Both the position numbers and the translations under genes were made by a program. A DNA stretch of 64,000 nucleotides from an uncultured Porphyromonadaceae bacterium (lineage in GTDB: Bacteria; Bacteroidota; Bacteroidia; Bacteroidales; Barnesiellaceae), in contig UPYI01000001.1 in assembly GCA_900538555.1 (NCBI GenBank), positions 124,001-188,000 on the forward strand, given 5' to 3'. Below the pieces are notes generated by a model, which was given only the letters and a program-made list of their open reading frames with translations, did no database searches and was not told where the DNA came from. This document shows, in pieces, positions 35,319 through 43,315 of this stretch (within the stretch, counting starts at the first letter, position 1; each line of letters starts with the position of its first letter).

Positions 35319-36446
35319 ATGTCGAAAAACCGTCCATTTAAACTTTACCACGCCCTGGCTCCGTTCGCTTGGCTGTACGGAGCCGGCGTTGCCCTGCGCA
35401 ACCGGCTGTTCGACTGGCATCTGTTGAAATCGGAAGAATTCGACATTCCGGTCGTATCGGTCGGCAACTTAGCTGTGGGCGGAACCGGCAAAACACCGCA
35501 TGTGGAATATCTTATCCGGCTACTGTCGCCGCAATACAACATCGCCGTGCTGAGCCGCGGCTATAAACGGAAGACACAGGGATTTGTGCTTGCCGACGAA
35601 CAGGCTACCGCCGAAACAATCGGCGACGAACCTTACCAGATCGCCCGGAAATTTCCGCACGTCACAGTTGCCGTTGATGCCGACCGTTGCCATGGCATAC
35701 GGAAGTTGCGGCAACTACGCCCCGACGTGAATCTGGTGCTGCTCGACGACGCATACCAACACCGCTACGTGAAACCGGCGGTATCGGTGTTGCTTACCGA
35801 TTATCGCCGTACCTACGACTTCGACAGACTGCTGCCCGTAGGACGATTGCGCGAAAGCCGCTCGGGTGCCAGACGCGCACAGATCATTGTCGTAACCAAA
35901 TGCCCGGACAGCATCACCCCGATAGATATGCGAATTACCGCCATGCGGTTGAATCCGGAGTCCAACCAGCATCTCTATTTCAGCCGCTTTCAGTACGGAA
36001 TGCCGAAAGCCTTATATGCCGACCGAGCAGAAGTCCCGACCTTAGAGTGGTCTGAAAACAAAGACATGAAGTTGTTGCTCGTCACCGGCATCGCCAATCC
36101 GCAACCGATATGCGAATATCTCGAACAGCATAAAATAGCATTCGAATTGCTCGCATTCGACGATCATCACGACTTCGAGCCGAAAGATCTGGAAGAAATA
36201 GCACTGCACTTCAACCGCTTGGGCGGGACACACCGGTACATACTTACAACCGAAAAAGATGCGGCAAGGCTGTATGGCAACACGACATTGGACGAAGCAT
36301 TGAAATCGCGGATATACGTATTGCCGATCGAAGCCCGGATGTTTCCTGCCGACGGCATGCCGTTCGACGACCAGATACGCCAAGCTATTGGAAAAGAGCG
36401 TAGAATCCCGGAGCACAACCGGAAATATGCCCTCAACAACCCATAA
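35319..36446 (+). CDS. lpxK: tetraacyldisaccharide 4'-kinase LpxK
   Basis: Phosphorylates the lipid A disaccharide at the 4' position, an inner-membrane step of lipid A synthesis. The P-loop is GNLAVGGTGKTPHVEYL (about residues 47-63), and the substrate-site segment LDDAYQHRYVKP (LDDGFQHR in most relatives) follows at about 140. The length (375) is normal for Bacteroidetes. It is likely co-transcribed with sppA. Confidence 0.95.
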   Translation: MSKNRPFKLYHALAPFAWLYGAGVALRNRLFDWHLLKSEEFDIPVVSVGNLAVGGTGKTPHVEYLIRLLSPQYNIAVLSRGYKRKTQGFVLADEQATAETIGDEPYQIARKFPHVTVAVDADRCHGIRKLRQLRPDVNLVLLDDAYQHRYVKPAVSVLLTDYRRTYDFDRLLPVGRLRESRSGARRAQIIVVTKCPDSITPIDMRITAMRLNPESNQHLYFSRFQYGMPKALYADRAEVPTLEWSENKDMKLLLVTGIANPQPICEYLEQHKIAFELLAFDDHHDFEPKDLEEIALHFNRLGGTHRYILTTEKDAARLYGNTTLDEALKSRIYVLPIEARMFPADGMPFDDQIRQAIGKERRIPEHNRKYALNNP

Positions 36447-36516
36447 ACGAAAAAAGAATATTCCGGCACGACATTGTCTCCGACGATTCGGTTTTATCCC
36501 ATATCGGGAGAATCGG

Positions 36517-36570
36517 GCATAAAAAAATAAACGAGTTTATTTTTTATGCTCTCACCTTTTGTTATATTTG
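36517..36570 (+). promoter_or_regulatory. hairpin plus promoter before purine nucleoside phosphorylase
   Basis: An AT-rich stem (36517-36532 with 36535-36549) is followed by TATGCTCTCACC and a TATATTTG box (36563-36570), 24 bases before the ATG. The GCTCTCnCC..TATATTTGTA arrangement is the same as in the tandem repeat at 6476 and in family A, so this is probably a family A-derived promoter. Confidence 0.6.
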
Positions 36571-36594
36571 TATTCTACCTAAAAAAGAAGAACT

Positions 36595-37407
36595 ATGATA
36601 GAAAAAATCAAAGAAACAGCCGCCTACTTGAAAAGTAAAGTGGCGGTAATGCCCGAAACGGCAGTTATTCTCGGTACCGGCCTCGGTGCATTGGCAGATC
36701 ACATAACCGACAAAAAAGAAATACCTTATACAGAAATCCCCAACTTCCCGGTTTCTACCGTCGAAGGTCATAGCGGGAAACTGATTTTCGGAAAGCTGGG
36801 CAAAAAAGATATTTTGGCTATGCAGGGACGTTTCCACTACTACGAAGGCTACGACATGAAACAGGTGACATTCCCCGTGCGCGTGATGAAAGAACTGGGC
36901 ATCAAAACGCTGTTCGTATCGAACGCTGCCGGAGGTATGAATCCGAACTTCGCAGTAGGAGACATCATGATTATCCGCGACCACATCAACCTGTTCCCCG
37001 AACACCCGTTGCGCGGTAAAAACTTCAATGAACTCGGTGTCCGTTTCCCCGACATGAGCGAAGCCTATTCGAAAACATTGATCGAAAAAGCATTGCAAAT
37101 AGCCGAAAAGAACGGCATCAAAGTACAGCAAGGTGTATACGTAGGTACACAAGGTCCGACATTCGAAACTCCGTCGGAATACCGCTACTTCCACATCATC
37201 GGCGGTGATGCCGTGGGCATGTCTACCGTGCCCGAAGTAATCGTCGCACGTCATGCCGGCATGGACGTATTCGCCGTATCGGTGATCACCGATCTCGGAG
37301 TAGAAGGCATTGTGGAGAAATGTTCGCACGAAGAGGTGCAACGTGCCGCTGAAAAAGCCCAGCCGAAGATGATGCAGATCATGCGCGAATTAGTAGAACA
37401 ATTTTAA
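36595..37407 (+). CDS. purine nucleoside phosphorylase (trimeric class)
   Basis: Splits purine nucleosides with phosphate for salvage. The 270 residues show the phosphate loop VILGTGLGAL and the GHSGKL segment, MQGRFHYYEGY, VSNAAGGMN, and the base-binding GPTFETPSEYR. This is the PunA/XapA trimeric class rather than the DeoD hexamer. It has its own promoter; thiL follows after a long hairpin. Confidence 0.94.
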   Translation: MIEKIKETAAYLKSKVAVMPETAVILGTGLGALADHITDKKEIPYTEIPNFPVSTVEGHSGKLIFGKLGKKDILAMQGRFHYYEGYDMKQVTFPVRVMKELGIKTLFVSNAAGGMNPNFAVGDIMIIRDHINLFPEHPLRGKNFNELGVRFPDMSEAYSKTLIEKALQIAEKNGIKVQQGVYVGTQGPTFETPSEYRYFHIIGGDAVGMSTVPEVIVARHAGMDVFAVSVITDLGVEGIVEKCSHEEVQRAAEKAQPKMMQIMRELVEQF

Positions 37408-37425
37408 TACATAATACCGAAACAA

Positions 37426-37474
37426 GAAGTCCACTATCCTACCCCGTCCCGGCGGGATCGGGAAGGTGGACTTC
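37426..37474 (+). promoter_or_regulatory. long hairpin between PNP and thiL genes
   Basis: A 9-bp stem (GAAGTCCAC with GTGGACTTC) encloses a GC-rich inner stem (CCCG with CGGG). No T tract follows, so it may control read-through or mRNA stability. It lacks the conserved thi-box, so it is not a TPP riboswitch. Confidence 0.55.
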
Positions 37475-37492
37475 GGCATACCTATCGAAAAT

Positions 37493-38530
37493 ATGGAATC
37501 GAACAAAAGGACTGAGATCGCCACATTGGGCGAATTCGGACTGATAGAACATCTGACCAAAGAGATACCGTTGCGTAACGAATCGAGCCGAAAAGGCGTA
37601 GGCGACGACGCAGCCGTACTACACTACGAAAACAAAGAAATACTGGTAACGACCGACCTGTTGCTCGAAGGCGTGCATTTCGACCTGACCTACGTGCCGC
37701 TGAAACACCTCGGATACAAATCGGCGGTGGTAAACTTCTCGGATATATACGCCATGAACGGAACCCCGAAGCAGATCACCGTATCGCTGGGGGTGTCGAA
37801 ACGTTTTTCGGTAGAAAATCTCGAAGAACTCTATTCCGGCATACGCCTTGCCTGTGACATCTATGGTGTAGACCTTGTCGGTGGCGACACATCGGCTTCG
37901 ATGACCGGACTGACAATCAGTATCACCTGCATCGGCGAAGCGGCAAAAGAGAAAATCGTATATCGCAACGGCGCGAAAGAGAACGACCTCATCTGTGTAA
38001 GCGGAGACTTCGGAGCAGCTTATATGGGATTGCAGCTTTTGGAACGTGAAAAAGCCGTGTTTGCCGGCGAAGCGGAATTTAAACCGGCATTCGACGGCAA
38101 AGAGTATCTGCTCGAACGCCAGTTGAAACCCGAAGCCCGCAAAGACATCATAGCCGCACTGGATAATGCAGGCATTACCCCTACCGCTATGATGGATGTA
38201 TCGGACGGACTTTCGTCGGAACTGCTGCACATCAGTAAACAAAGCGGTACAGGATGCCGGATATATGAAGACCGTATTCCGATCGACTACCAAACCGCAG
38301 TCATGGCAGAAGAGTTCGGCATGAACTTAGTAACCGCCGCACTCAACGGAGGCGAAGACTACGAACTGCTGTTCACCGTGCCGTTGGAAAAACACGACGA
38401 AGTGAGCCAAATACCGGGCATAAAGGTAATCGGGCACGTGACTAAACCCGAATTAGGTTGTTATATGATTACCCGGGACGGTTCGGAAATCCAGCTCAAA
38501 GCACAGGGCTGGAACTCACTGAACGAATGA
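37493..38530 (+). CDS. thiL: thiamine-monophosphate kinase ThiL
   Basis: Phosphorylates thiamine monophosphate to the active cofactor thiamine diphosphate. The 345 residues carry the family marks RKGVGDDAAVL, TTDLLLEGVHFDL, NFSDIYAMNGTPKQ, VGGDTSAS and MMDVSDGLSSEL. The ATG at 37493 gives the family N-terminus (TLGEFGLIEHL). An earlier in-frame start at 37466 lies in the hairpin and is rejected. Confidence 0.95.
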   Translation: MESNKRTEIATLGEFGLIEHLTKEIPLRNESSRKGVGDDAAVLHYENKEILVTTDLLLEGVHFDLTYVPLKHLGYKSAVVNFSDIYAMNGTPKQITVSLGVSKRFSVENLEELYSGIRLACDIYGVDLVGGDTSASMTGLTISITCIGEAAKEKIVYRNGAKENDLICVSGDFGAAYMGLQLLEREKAVFAGEAEFKPAFDGKEYLLERQLKPEARKDIIAALDNAGITPTAMMDVSDGLSSELLHISKQSGTGCRIYEDRIPIDYQTAVMAEEFGMNLVTAALNGGEDYELLFTVPLEKHDEVSQIPGIKVIGHVTKPELGCYMITRDGSEIQLKAQGWNSLNE

Positions 38531-38580
38531 TCGGACTCGTATAAGGCACTAATCCGGTGCAAGATCAAAAGCCCCAATCT

Positions 38581-38699
38581 AAAAAGGGATGTATCGGAAT
38601 GAACGTTTCCAATAAGCCGAGAGCAGAATCGAACTTGTTCGGAGTATGCCGAGGCGAGAAAAGGAGCATAAATATAAAGGTTTCGATACATCCCTTTTT
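38581..38699. terminator. stem S hairpin interrupted by a family A copy
   Basis: Nineteen-base arms (38581-38599 and 38681-38699, one mismatch) pair across 81 bases that contain a family A element. At 30242 and 62562 the corresponding hairpins have small loops. The right arm ends in T5, so this probably terminated the thiL transcript. Confidence 0.7.
38612..38660 (+). repeat. family A dispersed element inside the hairpin loop
   Basis: GAGAGCAGAATCG and TATGCCGAGGCGAG flank the palindrome CGAAC-TT-GTTCG. Arms match the other copies; the central stem differs in sequence but stays paired. Confidence 0.75.
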
Positions 38700-38800
38700 A
38701 GACACACATCAGGGTAACCAAGGAGCATAGCACAGAGTATAAGACAGGTGTTTACTGACGTAAACGACTTAGCCCGAATCCCGATGATTGAACATTCAGA
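38700..38800 (+). repeat. family B dispersed element, copy 3
   Basis: Contains GACAGGTGTTTACTGACG and then TAAACGACTTAGCCCG, with a perfect GTTTAC/GTAAAC palindrome. It follows stem S, as at 62454. The rest of the gap to the tRNA holds a TATATTTG box (38991-38998) for the tRNA. Confidence 0.75.
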
Positions 38801-39017
38801 CACACAGTCTTTTCGATATGACAGAATGGGAAAGATACAAAATCGAAACCGGTACACGGCTGAAAGCCAGAGGCAAAACCGAAGTTAGCCATTCCGAACA
38901 TTCCTCGGACTATAATCGGGAAAATGAACCGATGCGGAAAACGCACCTCCTTTTTATGGTAAAAAATTAGGATATGTCGAAAACCCGTCGTATATTTGCA
39001 CTCGCAAATCAAACGAT

Positions 39018-39090
39018 GGTGCCATAGCTCAGTTGGTAGAGCAAAGGACTGAAAATCCTTGTGTCCCCGGTTCGATTCCTGGTGGCACCA
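39018..39090 (+). tRNA. tRNA-Phe (GAA)
   Basis: A 73-base cloverleaf. The acceptor stem is GGTGCCA with TGGCACC, the D-arm GCTC with GAGC, and the anticodon loop ACTGAAAAT gives anticodon GAA. The T-arm contains GGTTCGATTCC. The discriminator is A and CCA is not encoded. Its 3' end is duplicated at 42468. Confidence 0.97.
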
Positions 39091-39092
39091 CT
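39073..39092 (+). other. attachment site, left copy (tRNA 3' end)
   Basis: The last 18 bases of tRNA-Phe plus two more recur at 42468-42487 with one mismatch (CGATTCCTGGTGGCACCACT here, T for G at the ninth base there). tRNA 3' ends are common integration sites. Confidence 0.8.
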
Positions 39093-39100
39093 TTTAGAAA

Positions 39101-39134
39101 AGTCAATTATCTAATAAAAGATAGTTGGCTTTTT
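39101..39134 (+). terminator. tRNA-Phe terminator
   Basis: AGTCAATTATCT pairs with AGATAGTTGGCT (with G-U pairs) and is followed by T4. It lies inside the island, so the island supplies the terminator of the tRNA gene. Confidence 0.75.
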
Positions 39135-39317
39135 CTTTTGTGCGTTTTTATCAACCAAACGTCAATTTTCGGAAATCTGTCAATAGAAAAGCGCACCGGC
39201 AACTCCACACCAATGCGCTTCGTAGCATTATAAACCAACATGATTCTGTTGGCGGTACAAAAATAGCAAAATCTATCAACACTACCATGCCTTTTATGTT
39301 GAGGCTTGCAGTATTCC

Positions 39318-39356
39318 GAAAAAAAAGCGAAGCCTCCACGGATTGCGGAAGCCTCG
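39318..39356 (-). terminator. intrinsic terminator of the lipoprotein operon
   Basis: On the minus strand a stem of the GCGAGGCTTCC/GGAGGCTTCGC kind (two mismatches) is followed by a T8 tract (39325-39318). Confidence 0.8.
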
Positions 39357-39457
39357 CCTTGTCAGTTCAGAATGATTGTTGAGGTCAGCCCATAAGGGAT
39401 GCCGGGGGCAACGCCTCGCCCTCTCTGTGGCGCAGAGATGTGAAGTAGAAAAATTTT

Positions 39458-39532
39458 TTATTTGTTTTTTCCACCATCCTTTAATGCCGGACCGAGCCAA
39501 CATATTACACAAATCAGTGCGATTATCCACAT
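39458..39532 (-). CDS. 24-residue hydrophobic peptide
   Basis: A tiny frame 5 bases after the lipoprotein stop encodes a single membrane-spanning peptide (MWIIALICVICWLGPALKDG, then a short basic tail). Position inside the operon and clean hydrophobicity support it, but no family is recognised. Confidence 0.45.
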   Translation of the reverse strand: MWIIALICVICWLGPALKDGGKNK

Positions 39533-39537
39533 AGCGA

Positions 39538-40137
39538 TTATTTTATTTCGTCAAGTTTCTTGTTTGCCTGTTGGAGCAGTTGCACGAAATGGTCAAGCTC
39601 CGCAGGAGTGAGGCTTATGTGTGAATTGCTCTTATGCGCATCGACACTTAGTTTGAGCGTCCATCCTTTGCCGGGATTCTCGGCGAATATCACGACATTA
39701 TCCTTTGTGGTGTAGGCGTACTTCTCGTTATGGTCTGTTGCTCTGTTGAGGTTGCTTTTGATGGTGTTGACCGCCTCATAAAGCGAGGGCAGTTCCTTTT
39801 GAAAAATGAAAGCATCCTCCCATGAATAGTAATATTCACCGCCACAGTCTTTGCGCAGCGTAATGAACACGATGCTGTCGTTCTCGCTGGAAAACTTTTG
39901 CGCCTGTACCTCTATGCTTTTGAGGTTGCCGATTTTCCATGTGTCGAAGTGTACGAGCTGCCCTTTGCTCTGTATGCTGTCCAAGCGGCTCAATGCAAGG
40001 GCGAGAGAATCCACCGCTGTATCATTGGCGATAGAATCATTTGCGGACTTTTCGCCGCCACTGCCTTTTGACCCTCCGCTGCAAGCGGTCGAGAGTACCA
40101 ATAGCGCAACGGCTAAGATTGGGAATATTTTCTTCAT
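39538..40137 (-). CDS. island lipoprotein, 199 residues
   Basis: Lipoprotein signal MKKIFPILAVALLVLSTAC, then a Gly/Ser linker and a mixed alpha/beta domain (about 50-199) with a conserved-looking FITLRKDCGGEYYYSWEDAF. No family is recognised. It is third in a three-lipoprotein operon. Confidence 0.7.
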   Translation of the reverse strand: MKKIFPILAVALLVLSTACSGGSKGSGGEKSANDSIANDTAVDSLALALSRLDSIQSKGQLVHFDTWKIGNLKSIEVQAQKFSSENDSIVFITLRKDCGGEYYYSWEDAFIFQKELPSLYEAVNTIKSNLNRATDHNEKYAYTTKDNVVIFAENPGKGWTLKLSVDAHKSNSHISLTPAELDHFVQLLQQANKKLDEIK

Positions 40138-40155
40138 GGGAGATTGATTTATCTG

Positions 40156-40494
40156 TTAATACATATCGCTTGCAGACACAGTTACAGAACTGCTCACAGG
40201 CTTTGGCTTGCTTAACTGCATCTTGCCGCGAGAATTTTTGATACACACATAGAAGTATGTCCCTTTTGTCTTAACGGTAGTGGTTTCGCCGACTTTCAAT
40301 GTACCGAAATCAACATCACCGTTGAGGTCGCCGTTAGGTGCATCCGAGTACCATACTTCTCCGTCATACCAATCTATGCCCGACAGATTGGTCAGCTTCA
40401 TAGAGCCTGTAATATCATCATCATCCTTAGAACAACCTCCGAGAATGACAGACGACATTACGGCTACGAAGATTATTGTGAGAATCTTCTTCAT
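40156..40494 (-). CDS. island lipoprotein, 112 residues
   Basis: Lipoprotein signal ending SSVILGGC, an Asp-rich spacer and a small beta-rich domain (TNLSGIDWYDGEVWYSDAPN, VGETTTVKTKGTYFYVCIK). Function unknown. It lies between two other lipoprotein genes, 7 and 18 bases from its neighbours. Confidence 0.7.
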   Translation of the reverse strand: MKKILTIIFVAVMSSVILGGCSKDDDDITGSMKLTNLSGIDWYDGEVWYSDAPNGDLNGDVDFGTLKVGETTTVKTKGTYFYVCIKNSRGKMQLSKPKPVSSSVTVSASDMY

Positions 40495-40501
40495 TTTCAG
40501 A

Positions 40502-40903
40502 TTATCGTTTGGTCGCTCTTATTTCCATAGTTGAGCCATCCATCGACAAAGATAACTCTACATGATTACCCGACAGGCTTTTCACAACGTATGTGCCATA
40601 AAGCTCACCATCGACATACGTCTTGATTGTCTTGCCGCTGATAGTGTATGTGCCTCCGCCATTACCGAGTGCGCCACGACCGTAGTAGCTGCCATCTGAA
40701 TTGAATGTGATGGAGAGCGAGAGAGAGGGGCGATTAGTAATGTCTATCCAATCGCTGTCCTCAAACTTGACTGAGGTTGCGTTCCATGTGCCGATTATGT
40801 TTTCTTTTATTCCGGCATCGGGTTCATCCTTATCGTCCGAGCAACTTGGTAGGGCGATTACGATTGTTGCAAGTAGCAACATGAGAGAAAAAACTTTTTT
40901 CAT
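40502..40903 (-). CDS. lipocalin-like lipoprotein
   Basis: Lipoprotein signal ending IVIALPSC, then a lipocalin-like beta domain: NIIGTWNATSVKFEDSDW at the start, FNSDGSYYGRGALGNGGGTY and the following YTISGKTIKTYVDG strands. These small bacterial lipocalins bind an unknown ligand in the envelope. It is first in the operon; a 265-base structured leader lies upstream. Confidence 0.75.
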   Translation of the reverse strand: MKKVFSLMLLLATIVIALPSCSDDKDEPDAGIKENIIGTWNATSVKFEDSDWIDITNRPSLSLSITFNSDGSYYGRGALGNGGGTYTISGKTIKTYVDGELYGTYVVKSLSGNHVELSLSMDGSTMEIRATKR

Positions 40904-40976
40904 TTGCTTGTGATGTTATTTGTTTCGTGCAATATTGCCATTATGTTTGTTTGACTTGGTATGCACTATTGCCGAT

Positions 40977-41181
40977 AAAACAAAAGCGCAGACTTTCGCC
41001 ATACGCTGTCTTAGCCCACCACAGGCTACAATCTACTATGGGATAAGTCCGCGCCGTATGGCACGAATCCCAATGTAGGTTGTTATAGCTCGTTCTTTGG
41101 TCGAGGTGGTGATTCAGAGGCGCATTGAGCTAATATGTAAAGGGTGCAATACCCCCAAAGGAATACTGCACCGCAAATTTA
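40977..41181 (-). ncRNA. structured RNA with two competing pairings
   Basis: A TAAATTTG box (41181-41174, minus strand) is followed by a hairpin (GGTGCA/TGCACC) and a stem TAGCTC/GAGCTA. A long stem (41083-41075 with 41036-41028, plus GGGAT/ATCCC) then has a 22-base loop holding GCCATACG (41062-41055) and GCGCGGACTT (41054-41045). These can pair with CGTATGGC (41005-40998) and AAGTCTGCGC (40995-40986). The two pairings cross, so they compete. The second is followed by TTTTGTTTT, like an intrinsic terminator. It is either an attenuating leader of the lipoprotein operon or a free RNA of about 190 nt. Confidence 0.6.
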
Positions 41182-41331
41182 CAAAGATTTTCTGACTTGG
41201 CAATGAAGTAATTGCCTTTCTTATCTATTGATAGACCGCAAACATTCCAATAAAACGCCAAAAGTAGAGTGTAAATCCCAACGAATTCACTATCTTTGCT
41301 TCAATAAATCAGCCACTTCCAAGATATAAGG

Positions 41332-42330
41332 ATGAAAGAAGAAAACAAAATCATACTCTATCAGGACGACAACGAGATAACACATGTGTCGGTACGCTTT
41401 GCTGATGAAGATTTGTGGCTGACACAAAACCAATTGGCGGAAATTTATTGTACGACAAAACAGAACATTAGTCAGCACATTGATAATATCTTAAATGATG
41501 GAGAATTAGACCCAAATCGAACTGTAAAGGATTTCTTGACAGTTCGGCAAGAAGGTAAACGCCAAGTGCAGCGCAGTGTTTTGCACTATAATCTTGATAT
41601 GGTTATCGCCTTGGGCTATCGTGTGCAGTCGCAGGTGGCTACCCGTTTCCGTCGCTGGGCTACTCAGCGGCTTCATGAGTATATCCAAAAGGGATTTGCG
41701 ATGGATGATGAGCGGTTGAAACAAGGAGGCAACCGCTATTTCCGTGAGTTACTGCAACGCATTAGGGATATTCGCAGCAGTGAGCGCAACTTCTACCAAC
41801 AGGTTACGGATATTTATGCCACAGCCACGGACTATGATCCACGGGACGAGATGACAAAGATGTTTTTCGCTACCGTGCAAAACAAGTTGCACTATGCCGT
41901 TCACGAGAATACGGCAGCGGAAGTCATCTATAATCGTGTGGACAACGAGAAGCCATTTGTGGGCATGACCAACTTCAAGGGTAACTATGTGACTAAGGAC
42001 GATGTGAAGATTGCCCAAAATTATCTATCTGAGATTGAGCTGCAACGATTAAACCTGCTTGTTTCCGGTTTCTTGGACTTTGCCGAGTTTCAAGCATTGG
42101 AAATGAATCCTATGACGATGAAAGATTGGATAGAAGCTCTTGATAATCAAATTATTGCCCACAAACGAAAGGTGTTGATTGGCAAGGGAAACATCTCACA
42201 TAAGCAAGCAATAGAGAAGGCAGAAAAGGAGTTTGAAATCTATCGCAAACGCGAAATGGAACTGCTTGAAAGCGATTTTGATAGAGAAATCAAAAAATTA
42301 AAGGATAAGAATGGTAATAATACAAACTAA
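41332..42330 (+). CDS. RhuM family protein
   Basis: A 332-residue RhuM-type protein. The N-terminal part (about 1-110) is a DNA-binding-like KilA-N/ANT-related region (LWLTQNQLAEIYCTTKQNIS), followed by the RhuM core (QKGFAMDDERLKQGG, KMFFATVQNKLHYAV) and a helical tail. RhuM is named from a Salmonella pathogenicity island; its biochemistry is unknown, and it is common on mobile elements. A TATCTTTG box lies at 41291-41298. It is the only large gene of the tRNA-Phe island. Confidence 0.88.
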   Translation: MKEENKIILYQDDNEITHVSVRFADEDLWLTQNQLAEIYCTTKQNISQHIDNILNDGELDPNRTVKDFLTVRQEGKRQVQRSVLHYNLDMVIALGYRVQSQVATRFRRWATQRLHEYIQKGFAMDDERLKQGGNRYFRELLQRIRDIRSSERNFYQQVTDIYATATDYDPRDEMTKMFFATVQNKLHYAVHENTAAEVIYNRVDNEKPFVGMTNFKGNYVTKDDVKIAQNYLSEIELQRLNLLVSGFLDFAEFQALEMNPMTMKDWIEALDNQIIAHKRKVLIGKGNISHKQAIEKAEKEFEIYRKREMELLESDFDREIKKLKDKNGNNTN

Positions 42331-42467
42331 TTCCCTACCTCTGCCAAAAGAAATCATCCGCTTTCACGATGCGCAGAAGAGGGCAATTTTGCGGTGAAGC
42401 AATAGAAGGAGATTGCGGGTTTTGTGGTTTCTCAAAGTGAAGATATAGAGTTGATTAGTATAGATCA

Positions 42468-42487
42468 CGATTCCTTGTGGCACCACT
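42468..42487 (+). other. attachment site, right copy
   Basis: CGATTCCTTGTGGCACCACT repeats the tRNA-Phe 3' end (39073-39092) with one mismatch, in the same orientation. No other part of a tRNA is present. The 137 bases between RhuM and this site hold no recognisable gene. Confidence 0.8.
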
Positions 42488-42671
42488 AAAAAAGAGCTGA
42501 CGGTTAAACCAAGAGCTAAACCACGCAAACCACATGAACGTAACAGCTCTCAATGGTTAAAACATGTGCCAGCCCCGGTCGAAAGTAATATTGACCAAAA
42601 ATTTATAGAACGTCTATCCTACTTTTACTTATTACCCATATTTTTGTATTTCAAAATTGCAGCGTTTTAAT

Positions 42672-42742
42672 AAACGCTATGCCTCGACATAGCCCATTCA
42701 AGTTTCACTTGGTGGGTTCTGCTCTGGTTTGCTGTTTATTTA
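42672..42742 (-). repeat. family A dispersed element
   Basis: Read on the plus strand, CTATGCCTCGACATAGCC and TTCTGCTCTGG arms flank CAAGT-TTC-ACTTG. The element lies just upstream of the flavin-binding protein gene and may supply its promoter region. Confidence 0.7.
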
Positions 42743-42761
42743 ATTTTTTATCCGTCACCAC

Positions 42762-43244
42762 ATGAAAGCAATGAGAAGAGAAGACAGACATAAAGATGCA
42801 GAATGGGCATTGGAAGTTTTTGACAAAGCTCCGTATGTAACCGTAAGCATGATACGCCCAGATGGTTCTCCATACGGATTGCCATTGTCACTTATCAGGA
42901 AAGACAATCTCACATTTTATTTTCATTGTGCCAGTGAAGGTGAGAAACTCGATTGTCTGAAAACCAATCCTATGGTCAGCCTCTCCGCCGTAAGTAAGTG
43001 TATGCCCAAATATGAAGGGGATAAAAATAATTTCACGGAATATTACCACTCGGCTATTGCTATCGGTAAAGCAGAGATCGTGACATCCGATGTCGAAAAG
43101 ACAGAAGCATTGCAACTGCTATGCAAAAGGTTTTTGCCACGATATATGAATCACTTCGATGAAGCAATAACCCGTAGTCTCAACTGTACAACGGTGGTAA
43201 GAATCACTCTCACCGAACCGACCGTAGGCAAGTGTAAGCCCTGA
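42762..43244 (+). CDS. pyridoxamine 5'-phosphate oxidase-like flavin-binding protein
   Basis: A 160-residue FMN-binding split-barrel protein of the NimA/PNPOx-like group: MRREDR start, PYVTVSMIRPDGSPYGLPL, LTFYFHCASEGEKLDCLKTN, and VSLSAVSKCMP. Relatives include 5-nitroimidazole resistance proteins, but substrate and physiological role are unknown here. A second ATG at 42771 would give the usual MRREDR start. Confidence 0.85.
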   Translation: MKAMRREDRHKDAEWALEVFDKAPYVTVSMIRPDGSPYGLPLSLIRKDNLTFYFHCASEGEKLDCLKTNPMVSLSAVSKCMPKYEGDKNNFTEYYHSAIAIGKAEIVTSDVEKTEALQLLCKRFLPRYMNHFDEAITRSLNCTTVVRITLTEPTVGKCKP

Positions 43245-43258
43245 TTCTACAAAGGGAA

Positions 43259-43296
43259 GCCCGAAATCCCGCCAACAATGAGGTAGGATTTCGGGC
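43259..43296. terminator. hairpin between convergent genes
   Basis: Perfect 11-bp stem (GCCCGAAATCC with GGATTTCGGGC) between the flavin-binding protein and rubredoxin genes. The T tract is missing. Confidence 0.6.
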
Positions 43297-43315
43297 GAAA
43301 ACAGTTCCCGCAATT

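Larger units (their letters stand above)
39093..42487. mobile_element. integrase-free island in tRNA-Phe
   Basis: About 3.4 kb bounded by the tRNA-Phe 3' end and its 20-bp duplicate. The cargo is a lipoprotein operon, a structured RNA and a RhuM gene. No integrase, relaxase or transposase gene is present, so it is either a decayed element or one mobilised by enzymes encoded elsewhere. Confidence 0.7.

Noticed and set aside
37426..37474. TPP riboswitch upstream of thiL
   Set aside because: The conserved thi-box sequences are missing and the region is too short.
38788..38970. A 60-residue frame before tRNA-Phe
   Set aside because: It begins inside family B sequence, shows no domain and has no promoter of its own.
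42468..42487. A second tRNA gene
   Set aside because: Only the 3' end of tRNA-Phe is present; there is no D-arm or anticodon arm upstream. It is read as an attachment-site copy.
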